The notes beneath the pieces are model-generated. The model ran no database searches, was not told the DNA's origin, and saw nothing but the letters and a program-made list of their open reading frames with translations. A DNA stretch of 39,642 nt, taken from NCBI GenBank assembly GCA_030378005.1, contig JAUCGF010000126.1, forward strand, positions 1-39,642, in the 5' to 3' direction. This document shows, piece by piece, positions 8,473-15,389 of this stretch (the first letter of the stretch is position 1; each line of letters starts with the position of its first letter). The translations under genes were made by a program, and so were the position numbers. This DNA is from Desulfococcaceae bacterium HSG9. Lineage in GTDB: Bacteria; Desulfobacterota; Desulfobacteria; Desulfobacterales; JAUCGF01.

Positions 8473-9848
8473 CGTTTTGCCTGAAGTTCCAGTTTTTTGA
8501 GCAGCATTGCCCATTTCGCTTCACGGTTAAGTGCGTGAATAATAAAGGATGGATTCTTGACGATACTTTCAATATCAGTGCGATCTATCATAATGACAGC
8601 CAAATTGGTGTCAGCCATAATTTTATTTGCGTATTCTCTGGCTGCCGGCCCGATCTCACCCGTGCTGACCATAACGATAACGTTGCTTTTTAAAATATGA
8701 GTCAGGCCAACTTCTTTGGCAACGTCATCTAACCGAACGCTGGAAGTATTCTTACATTGTATTTGCCATCTGGAAAATACCAATCTGTCAGACTCAAATA
8801 TCAAATCTACTTCAGCGCCGCCTGTCATAGCGCCGCGCAGCCGCGTTGCCACATAATCAAGGTCGATGATACGCATCAGTTTAAAAGCCAAAGCCTCCAA
8901 TGCCAAACCTCGAATATGAGTATTCTTGTCATTCAGTTCATCAAGAATCTCTGACAAGGGCTTACGCAATAACGGTCTCAAATCTGAATGAACTTGTGCT
9001 TCAAGCTGCTTCAAAACGGGTAAGATAACTTCTCGCCTTAGCTTTTTTGCAGGATAAACGAGGAATGGTTTTGCGCCTCGTCCGGGGGCTTTTGAACCCC
9101 GTTTCAAAGTTATATAACCGGCATCTCGGAGCGGATACAAAACGGTCTTTGGAAGCATTTTTTCATTAAATTTGACGCCATAAGCGGCGGCGGCCAGTCG
9201 TTCAATGTCATTTGAAAAGTACGATGCCTGTTCCCCCTGATTTACCAGCGCTTTAACAAACGCTTTCTGTTCAGGCGTCAATTGAGCCAGAGCATCAAGT
9301 TCTTCAGAAGCTATTCCTGCAAGCTCTGTCAGCTTTGCTTCATTAACACGCCATCTTTTGGCAAATACCCCCGCCTTTTCTAACCACAATCTCATCATGC
9401 TTGGATGCTTGCCGCCACGCGGAAAGTGAATGCCGCGCTCTTGCAACCACGCACGCAGTTTTACGAGATTGACTTTTTCACCGGATGCTTCCATATCCTG
9501 TACGCATTGCACCAATGTCAGACCGTGCAGATTAAGCAGAATGTGTTTGGCAAGTTCAGCATATAGCTTCTTACCCGAATCCCTGAGTTGATCCAACAAC
9601 TCGCCAAAATCGGTAAATCGCATATCGTCATCTATAATTTGGTAGGCTTTCAAGCTGAGTCTGAGATTCATCGCCAGTTTTTGCTTATTCCGTTCACTGG
9701 TTTTGTTATCTTTGAAGAAGGTCTCTTTGACAGCCTTTTCAAAACTGTTTTTATTTCCCGAATACTGAACAATTAATTTCAGTACGGCAGGCAAATCAAT
9801 TTGGTTTGGAGAAAATTCGCTGCCAAAAGGCAAATCACTTTTAGGCAT
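8469..9848 (-). CDS. Type II restriction endonuclease with Mrr-like PD-(D/E)xK domain
   Basis: This 459-residue protein pairs with the methyltransferase it overlaps by four bases. The C-terminal ~115 residues carry the Mrr-type nuclease core: EVDLIFESDRL with Asp348, then WQIQCK with Gln364-x-Lys366, then SNVIVMVSTGEIGPAAREYA. The ~340 residues before it are helical and include winged-helix-like stretches (LKRGSKAPGRG near 250-260), probably for DNA recognition. ATG at 9848 follows AAGGA. The endonuclease gene precedes the methyltransferase in the same transcript, so methylation must be timed another way; no controller gene is visible. It is the most upstream intact gene of the block. Confidence 0.8.
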   Translation of the reverse strand: MPKSDLPFGSEFSPNQIDLPAVLKLIVQYSGNKNSFEKAVKETFFKDNKTSERNKQKLAMNLRLSLKAYQIIDDDMRFTDFGELLDQLRDSGKKLYAELAKHILLNLHGLTLVQCVQDMEASGEKVNLVKLRAWLQERGIHFPRGGKHPSMMRLWLEKAGVFAKRWRVNEAKLTELAGIASEELDALAQLTPEQKAFVKALVNQGEQASYFSNDIERLAAAAYGVKFNEKMLPKTVLYPLRDAGYITLKRGSKAPGRGAKPFLVYPAKKLRREVILPVLKQLEAQVHSDLRPLLRKPLSEILDELNDKNTHIRGLALEALAFKLMRIIDLDYVATRLRGAMTGGAEVDLIFESDRLVFSRWQIQCKNTSSVRLDDVAKEVGLTHILKSNVIVMVSTGEIGPAAREYANKIMADTNLAVIMIDRTDIESIVKNPSFIIHALNREAKWAMLLKKLELQAKR

Positions 9849-10076
9849 TTTTGTTATCCTTTATACGGTGCCGGCATGAAGGAAAAATATCCGGTTTAGC
9901 GGTTTATTATCTGAACACGGCTCTTTAATAATGACAAATTATCTTTATTTACACCAAGTGAATCCTTTAATCAAGGAAATCATGGTTCAGACAAATGGTC
10001 TGAACAAAAATCAAAACCGTCATTTTTCATCAAATATCGGCATTTTCAGGAATTTCAGATTTGCAAGGAACCCCGG

Positions 10077-10390
10077 TTAGGCACAGACCGCAGCCATATC
10101 CGTCAAAGGTCTATTCAAATCCCCTTGATCGGAATGAACCAAAGCATTCAGGTTGCTGATATGTACGGATGATTGATTTTCAGAGTGGATAACATACCTG
10201 TTGATTAAAAAAAAGCGTGCGTTTTTAAGAGCGACAGTCAATTTAGCCCATCCCTTGGGGTTCTGGTGATGGAAAGTGAAAATCAGTCTTCCGTTATCAT
10301 TTTTGATAATTCGATGACATTCCTGAAAATCACACTTAAAACCGCTTCGTATTGGCTGTTGCTGTCAGAATGCAGACAGGCAGCGGCGGC
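10077..10390 (-). pseudogene. C-terminal remnant of a DNA methyltransferase
   Basis: Reading the minus strand with one frame change near 10320-10330 gives SQYEAVLSVIFR, then ECHRIIKND, GRLIFTFHHQNPKGWAKLT, VALKNARFFLINRYVIHSEN and VHISNLNAL, ending in a stop at 10077. The phrase RL-F-TFHH-P-WA-LT-ALK-A is characteristic of the C-terminal part of large DUF1156-type adenine DNA methylases. The upstream part is gone: the fragment ends at direct repeat B (10397). The 228 bases between it and the endonuclease start (9849-10076) contain no gene and presumably carry the promoter of the restriction operon. Confidence 0.55.
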
Positions 10391-10396
10391 ATCCGT

Positions 10397-10490
10397 TCTG
10401 GGCGGCTGAGAGGTTGTCCGCACAGAGATCAAAAAGACCCGGCTAGTCTTTCGACTAAGCGGGTCTTTTGCTTCAAGAAACCTGATTTTT
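10397..10490 (+). repeat. Direct repeat B, right edge of defence block
   Basis: This is a 94-base match to 3872-3964 in the same orientation. It includes the bases of livF's last codons and stop (TCTGGGCGGCTGA) although no livF precedes it here. It lies 9 bases from the stop of livM on the opposite strand. Removing 3965-10490 (or recombination between the repeats) would leave livF, a terminator and livM converging cleanly. Confidence 0.85.
10432..10469. terminator. Bidirectional terminator at the end of livM
   Basis: AAAAGACCCG pairs perfectly with CGGGTCTTTT, extended by CTAGTC/GACTA(A)G around a TTTC loop. A- and T-runs flank it, so it can terminate minus-strand livKHM transcription. It is better preserved than the copy at 3907-3943. 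Confidence 0.75.
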
Positions 10491-10499
10491 AAATGGCGG

Positions 10500-11480
10500 T
10501 CAGCCTGATTCTGCTGCAGGCCCATCACGCAGCCTTCGCCATTGAGCGGTAACCTTAGAGATCAAACTCTCAATCCCCCCAGGCATAAAGAGTAAAACAA
10601 ATATGATGGTAAGGCCAAAGAACATGGGCCTTAACTGTATTAGCGGGCGTGAGAGTTCGAAAAGAGTGTACATCACAGTCACACCGATTACAGGCCCCCA
10701 GAAGGTGTTGGTTCCGCCAACCACCACCCAGATGAGGAGATATAGCATGGTGGTGATGTTGAATGTTTTAGGGTCAACCGCGCCGAGACGGTGAACAAGC
10801 AGGCCACCGGCAATGCCGGCAAAGAAGCTGCCAATGGCACAAGCCATGAGTCTGTGTCGGGGGATGTTGATTCCGGTGGATTCTGCAAGCGCAGGGTCCA
10901 TAGAGATAGCTTTAAAGGCATCTCCCAAATGCGACTTTTCCACACGATACAGCAGATACATGATAACGAGCAATACTCCCAGACTGAAGAAGTAGTACGG
11001 TATGGAATCGCTAAAATCTATTCCTCCCACTACCGGAGTGTAGGGGATGTTTATTATTCCCGTAGAACCTCCGAAAGGGTAGCGAAATTTCAGCCAGGTC
11101 AACCTGATTAATTCAGCCAGTCCATAAGTGGCGATATAAAAACCCCATCCCGTGGATCTAAGCAGAATCAAGGTAATCAACACGCCAAACAGACTTGCCA
11201 TCAATCCGCCGAGGGGGATGGCTATGAATACCGAAATATCGAGGTTTTTGGCTAACATGCCGCTGGCGTAGGCACCAACGCCGTACAGTACAACATGATA
11301 GAGTTGCCAGTCATGTATTGTGACTATCAGACGATAACTTTGGGCAAGGATGATCCACAGAAAGTAAATCATGGCAAGTTCAATTAGATATGGCCTGACA
11401 AAAAAGGGAAAAACACAAAGCCCTATAATTACGGACACCAGCACCCCAATACCGAATTTTCCTGTGTCAGTCTGTAACAT
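10500..11480 (-). CDS. livM: Branched-chain amino acid-type ABC transporter permease LivM
   Basis: This inner-membrane permease of about 326 residues has 8-10 hydrophobic segments. The conserved LivM stretches GFYIATYGLAELIRL, STGINIPRHRLMACAIGS, FFAGIAGGLLVH and VVGGTNTFWGPVIG are visible; the EAA-like loop lies around AISMDPALAESTGIN. Its start overlaps the livH 3' end by 14 bases, giving translational coupling. The C-terminal tail is short and charged. It should pair with LivH and use LivG/LivF, which are encoded at 2393-3884 rather than next to it. Confidence 0.9.
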   Translation of the reverse strand: MLQTDTGKFGIGVLVSVIIGLCVFPFFVRPYLIELAMIYFLWIILAQSYRLIVTIHDWQLYHVVLYGVGAYASGMLAKNLDISVFIAIPLGGLMASLFGVLITLILLRSTGWGFYIATYGLAELIRLTWLKFRYPFGGSTGIINIPYTPVVGGIDFSDSIPYYFFSLGVLLVIMYLLYRVEKSHLGDAFKAISMDPALAESTGINIPRHRLMACAIGSFFAGIAGGLLVHRLGAVDPKTFNITTMLYLLIWVVVGGTNTFWGPVIGVTVMYTLFELSRPLIQLRPMFFGLTIIFVLLFMPGGIESLISKVTAQWRRLRDGPAAESG

Positions 11481-12336
11481 GGCCCATTAACCCCTGTGGT
11501 CTTATTGGTAATATGAGAGCCATAACGGCAACAGAAACCATTAAGGCGGTGACGCCATCAACCAGAGTTGTGACAAAGGTCATGACAAAGCCCATAATAA
11601 TAGCGGCGAGAGTGACACCCTCAATGCTTCCCATGCCTCCTACAATCACCACGATGAGGGCAGGCAGGATAACATGGCCTCCCAGCGCGGGAGTTACCGC
11701 ATATATTGTTGACATCAACCCCCCGGCTATTCCGGCTAAACCACCGGCAATGGCCAGAGCCATGGCTGTCATCATGTTGATATTGATTCCCTGAAGTGAG
11801 GCGGTTTCCGGGTCTTGCGCCACAGCACGAAGCGCGCGTCCCAACCTGAAGTAGCGCATAAAAATCATGACCCCTCCTATGCAAACAATGGCAAAAGGTA
11901 TTACAAGAACCCTTTGGAAAGCCACCGAGGCGCCCATAATCTTAAAAGGGTGCATATAGGGACTGGGGATGGTTCGCATGTGTCCCCATCCCCACATCTC
12001 ACCCGCAAAAACCTCAATCACAAACATCAACCCGGCGGTTGCTATAAAACCGGCGACCACATCTCCCCGCAATGGCCGGAAAATGCATCGCTCAACGATT
12101 AGCCCGATAACAATGCCTACCCCCATGGCCGCTGCCACCGCCCACCAGAATGGCCAACCTCCCTTGGCATAGAGGGCATATACGGTATAGGCGCCTAGCA
12201 TAAAGAAATGACCATGAGCCAAATTTGCCATCTGCATTACGCCAAAGGCCAAAGTCAGCCCCACAGCTATCAAAGCATACATACTACTGGCCGCTATCGC
12301 ATTCGCTATGGTTTGTATCAAAAGTTGGCTATTCAT
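11467..12336 (-). CDS. livH: Branched-chain amino acid-type ABC transporter permease LivH
   Basis: This 289-residue permease has about eight membrane segments. The LivH hallmark near the N-terminus is clear (ALIAVGLTLAFGVMQMANLA followed by HGHFFMLGAY), as is the EAA loop RALRAVAQDPETASLQGIN and GLAGIAGGLMS. ATG at 12336 has only a weak GAGG. It forms a heterodimeric channel with LivM. A 394-base gap containing a large palindrome separates it from livK, unusual for an operon in which these genes are normally close. Confidence 0.9.
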   Translation of the reverse strand: MNSQLLIQTIANAIAASSMYALIAVGLTLAFGVMQMANLAHGHFFMLGAYTVYALYAKGGWPFWWAVAAAMGVGIVIGLIVERCIFRPLRGDVVAGFIATAGLMFVIEVFAGEMWGWGHMRTIPSPYMHPFKIMGASVAFQRVLVIPFAIVCIGGVMIFMRYFRLGRALRAVAQDPETASLQGININMMTAMALAIAGGLAGIAGGLMSTIYAVTPALGGHVILPALIVVIVGGMGSIEGVTLAAIIMGFVMTFVTTLVDGVTALMVSVAVMALILPIRPQGLMGHVTD

Positions 12337-12573
12337 TGTTTACCTCATTAATAGTTTGAGAGTAGGTTAATACAAATACAAAATAAAATGAAGTTTATTG
12401 CAACATTCGGCATCCTTTTAAATAATATAAAAGTAGTTTACGCTTTTTCTATAGATATTATGTCCCTAACGGGACAAAGTGTAAACGGACAACTGAAGGA
12501 TACCCAACATTCGTTTGGAATCAATAAACTCGTTGCCACAAGGGCCGATGTTTAACACCGCCCCCGTGAACAT

Positions 12574-12714
12574 GTAATTCAAGACCGTCGGTTAGCAGAA
12601 ACTCAGTAGGTCGGGTTAGCGATAGCGTAACCCGACAATATTGCCTGTTGATGTCGGGTTACGCTATCGCTAACCCGACCTACTTTAGTGCATTAACCGA
12701 CGATCGTGAATTAC
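12574..12714. repeat. Nested long inverted repeat between livK and livH
   Basis: A perfect 32-base inverted repeat, GTAGGTCGGGTTAGCGATAG plus 12 more bases at 12606-12637 and its complement at 12652-12683, surrounds a 14-base loop. Outside it, GTAATTCAAGACCGTCGGTT(A) at 12574-12594 pairs with 12694-12714 with two mismatches. Each inner arm is itself nearly palindromic (GTCGGGTTA...TAACCCGAC). The structure begins 17 bases after the livK stop. It can form a very stable hairpin in RNA and may partly terminate or stabilise the livK transcript. The rest of the gap (12337-12573) shows no gene. Confidence 0.85.
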
Positions 12715-12730
12715 ACACACCATGAACTTG

Positions 12731-14137
12731 TTATTTGCGCTGATCCCACATCTGCCCGCGTTCTCTTACTGCTTTAATAACGATATCCTTTATGGACGCA
12801 TACCAAGGCTCGAAATTCAAGTGTGCGATGATGCGTTTGTCTTTGGCTCCAAGGTCAAACTTACACATGGGGACAGGCTCTTCAATCATGTTATCTATAC
12901 CGAACATCTCCTTACCGCTCATTTTTCCTGGACCGAGAACGGTGGGGAATGACGGCAATTTTCTCAGAGCCGCCAGAATGGCATCGTTAGAAGGCCACTG
13001 ACCCGGCGTGTCTTTGCCGGCAGTCTGCGCGCCGATGCACCACGGTATGAGCCATATCATGTGGTCCCAATCAATACCGGTCATGCGGCGTTTAACATCC
13101 TCCGGCGCTCCAGTACCATATCTTTTGTTCCACACGCGAGTGAAAGACATCTGCCATGAAGTTTCACCCCACCACGGGTCATCCATCAAGGGGAAACTGT
13201 CTATGGCATTACGAGCGGCAGCATACTCTGCCGGGACTTTCGTCAAGTTGCTTTCCCAGTCAGCGTAGTTCTGGACAACCATCCCCTTATATCCCTGCAA
13301 GTACAATTGCTCCCACATCATGGTCTGGTATTCGGGCCAAGCCTCACATAGGCTGATAACGTCAGGGTCGGTCGCCATTATAGCGGTGATTATCGGAGCG
13401 AAATCAGTTGTATCAACGCTGAAAAACTTCTCGTAAACGATATCGAACCCCATGGCCTTAGCGGCGCCGATCTCCCATGCCCCTACTTGGCGGGACATGA
13501 TGCAGTCCTGAGTGGCTAACGCATATTTCAACGGTTTGCCATCCTTCTTTGGGGGCAAAATCATCTTGGCCATTAGGGCGTTGAACATGTTGCACTGAGG
13601 AGTTATATCCCCGCCGGCAACGACATAAGGCCTGTTAGGATCGCAGTCGGTGGGAACCAGGGAAGCATAGACCACTTTATTCTTGGTGAGAAAAGGAGCA
13701 GTGGCGTTAGCAGCATCACCGCCAATGGCGCTGATGAATTTAACATCATGTTCCATCACCAATTGTCTGGCGCCCTGAAGCGCCTTTGAAGCATTCGCCT
13801 CATCGTCAAATTTGTGCATCTTCAACGGGTATCTTTTCCCGCCGACCAGGAGGCCACCGGTTTTATTCACTGCGTCAACCCAGATATTATTCCCGGTAAG
13901 TCCAGGGAGTCCCCACCCAGCATCAGGTCCCGACAACGCGGCAAGAAAGCCAATATTAATCGTGTCTCCTTGGGGAAATTTTTTTCCTATCTGCTGGTCA
14001 GGCAGGTGGCTTAATAGAACGGTTTCGTCCGAACTCAGTTTAGCTGTCCCGGACATCGCTGCTGTTGGTAAAGCAAATGCCAACATAGCGAATAGCAAAA
14101 TAGGAACAACCAGTTTTCGTAATTTTCTTCTTTCCAT
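12731..14137 (-). CDS. livK: Liv-type ABC transporter periplasmic substrate-binding protein
   Basis: This 468-residue Peripla_BP_6 protein has a typical signal peptide (basic MERRKLRK, hydrophobic VVPILLFAMLAFALPTA, then AMSG), so it is exported. The mature part begins the family fold with INIGFLAALSGPDAGWGLPG and has the KALQGARQLVMEHDVKFISA and IGGDAANATAPFLTK segments. It is longer than E. coli LivK (about 370), with extra sequence in the C-terminal lobe, as in many environmental Liv-like receptors whose ligands are not branched-chain amino acids. ATG at 14137 follows AAGGAGG. Given the amine-demethylation genes at 25707-29371, an amine or betaine ligand is conceivable, but this is speculation. 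Confidence 0.88.
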   Translation of the reverse strand: MERRKLRKLVVPILLFAMLAFALPTAAMSGTAKLSSDETVLLSHLPDQQIGKKFPQGDTINIGFLAALSGPDAGWGLPGLTGNNIWVDAVNKTGGLLVGGKRYPLKMHKFDDEANASKALQGARQLVMEHDVKFISAIGGDAANATAPFLTKNKVVYASLVPTDCDPNRPYVVAGGDITPQCNMFNALMAKMILPPKKDGKPLKYALATQDCIMSRQVGAWEIGAAKAMGFDIVYEKFFSVDTTDFAPIITAIMATDPDVISLCEAWPEYQTMMWEQLYLQGYKGMVVQNYADWESNLTKVPAEYAAARNAIDSFPLMDDPWWGETSWQMSFTRVWNKRYGTGAPEDVKRRMTGIDWDHMIWLIPWCIGAQTAGKDTPGQWPSNDAILAALRKLPSFPTVLGPGKMSGKEMFGIDNMIEEPVPMCKFDLGAKDKRIIAHLNFEPWYASIKDIVIKAVRERGQMWDQRK

Positions 14138-14169
14138 TTTTTCCTCCTTCCATTATAAGGTTTATTCAT

Positions 14170-14186
14170 TGGGTCATTTTAACCCA
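14170..14186. promoter_or_regulatory. Imperfect palindrome upstream of livK, candidate operator
   Basis: TGGGTCATTTTAACCCA is a 17-base imperfect dyad 33 bases upstream of the livK start, in the 270-base divergent region between livK and the signalling operon. The position suits a repressor or activator site, but no regulator is known. Apart from this, 14138-14350 is AT-rich spacer. Confidence 0.3.
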
Positions 14187-14353
14187 TCTTTCATATCATA
14201 AAATATTTAATTGTATGAATATCTGAGCATCTTAATGATGGTTTTGATACTTCCAAAGCAATAATTTTTTATAATTACAGGCTGATCACATATTGTTCGA
14301 TTCGTTTATCACATAAAGATATTTTCTGTCAATAATTTTTAGGAGTAAACAGC

Positions 14354-14422
14354 GTGGCTATACGATTGTTACTTCGAAAAAATTTAAATCTAAACGTTAA
14401 AGTGTATTATGAAGATCATTAA
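14354..14422 (+). CDS. Possible 22-codon leader peptide overlapping the PhnD-like gene
   Basis: A strong AGGAG at 14341 is followed, at good spacing, by GTG at 14354. The short frame reads MAIRLLLRKNLNLNVKVYYE plus two residues and stops just after the ATG (14409) of the next gene. The next gene itself has no ribosome binding site in front of its ATG, so translation of the leader could deliver ribosomes to it. No similarity is recognised; it could also be chance. Confidence 0.3.
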   Translation: MAIRLLLRKNLNLNVKVYYEDH

Positions 14423-15389
14423 AAATGGCAAACAAACTTTATGGCTTATCGGTGCAGGCTTCGTTTTAATTATCATAGTCGTAGGATGGCATAGCGGTTT
14501 ATTCGTTGACGGTGATATCAAACAAGTGGATTTCAACGATGTCATCACTGATGATAAAGACATTAGGAATGTAAAGCATGATAAGCGCCCGCTTTTAAGA
14601 ATCGCCATTGCCTCAATGATTTCCCCTCGAATAACAAAAAAATATTATGAAGATTTGCTGCAAATCATCGGAAATAAACTGAATCGAAGAGTCGTTTTCT
14701 TACAGCGCAAGACTTATGCGGAAGTGAATAACCTGCTTGAGTGTAAAGAGATTGATTGCGCCTTTGTCTGCTCAGGCCCATATATTTCCGGCAAGGATAA
14801 GTTTGGCATGGAAATATTAGCGGTTCCGGTCGTTTGTGAAGAAAAAAGATATTATGCTTATATCATCGCGAATAAAGCAAGTGCGGTGCGAACATTTAAT
14901 GATTTGAAAGGTAAAAAATTCGCTTTCACGGATACGTACTCGCACACTGGCTGCCTTGTGCCACGCTATATGTTGGTACAACAGGGTTTTACACCGGATT
15001 CATTTTTCAGCGAAACTTTTTACACCAACAGTCATGATAATTCGATTCAAGCTGTGGCTGAAGGGCTGGCTGACGGTGCCGCGGTTAACTGCCTGATTTG
15101 GGAATTTTTAAATGCAGAAGAACCTGAATTCACCCGGCAGACGAAAATTATAGCACAATCCCCACCTTACGGAATGCCGCCAATTGTTGTGCATCCCGAT
15201 CTGAAGCCATCATTGAAAAACCGTTTGCGTGTGATATTTACGCAACTTCACCAAGATGAGGATGCATGGAAATTTATGCAAAAACTGCATATATCCCGCT
15301 TTGAAAAAGGCGACGATGCCTTGTATGACACGGTAAGAGAAATGCAAAATCAGTTGAAAAAAAACGAGGCGCAAAAAAATGAACCTTAA
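14409..15389 (+). CDS. PhnD-like (PBP2) phosphate/phosphonate-type binding protein, membrane-anchored
   Basis: This 326-residue protein has one N-terminal hydrophobic segment (residues about 10-32, LWLIGAGFVLIIIVVGWHSG) with no clear cleavage site, so it is probably tethered to the membrane facing the periplasm. The rest is a PhnD/PBP2 fold: RIAIASMISPRITKKYYEDL, CAFVCSGPYI, DLKGKKFAFTDTYSHTGCLV. It overlaps the kinase gene by 11 bases and no permease or ATPase lies nearby. It is therefore more likely a ligand-sensing subunit for the kinase than a transporter component. Ligand unknown; PhnD relatives bind phosphonate, phosphite, phosphate or other oxyanions. Confidence 0.8.
   Translation: MKIIKNGKQTLWLIGAGFVLIIIVVGWHSGLFVDGDIKQVDFNDVITDDKDIRNVKHDKRPLLRIAIASMISPRITKKYYEDLLQIIGNKLNRRVVFLQRKTYAEVNNLLECKEIDCAFVCSGPYISGKDKFGMEILAVPVVCEEKRYYAYIIANKASAVRTFNDLKGKKFAFTDTYSHTGCLVPRYMLVQQGFTPDSFFSETFYTNSHDNSIQAVAEGLADGAAVNCLIWEFLNAEEPEFTRQTKIIAQSPPYGMPPIVVHPDLKPSLKNRLRVIFTQLHQDEDAWKFMQKLHISRFEKGDDALYDTVREMQNQLKKNEAQKNEP

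Noticed and set aside
12574..12714. CRISPR array or integron-type site
   Set aside because: It is a single pair of nested inverted arms with no regularly spaced direct repeats and no cas or integrase genes; no CRISPR array was seen anywhere in the window.
14151..14165. TATAAT upstream of livK as a -10 box
   Set aside because: It is only a few bases from the ribosome binding site, leaving no room for a transcript start before the Shine-Dalgarno sequence.
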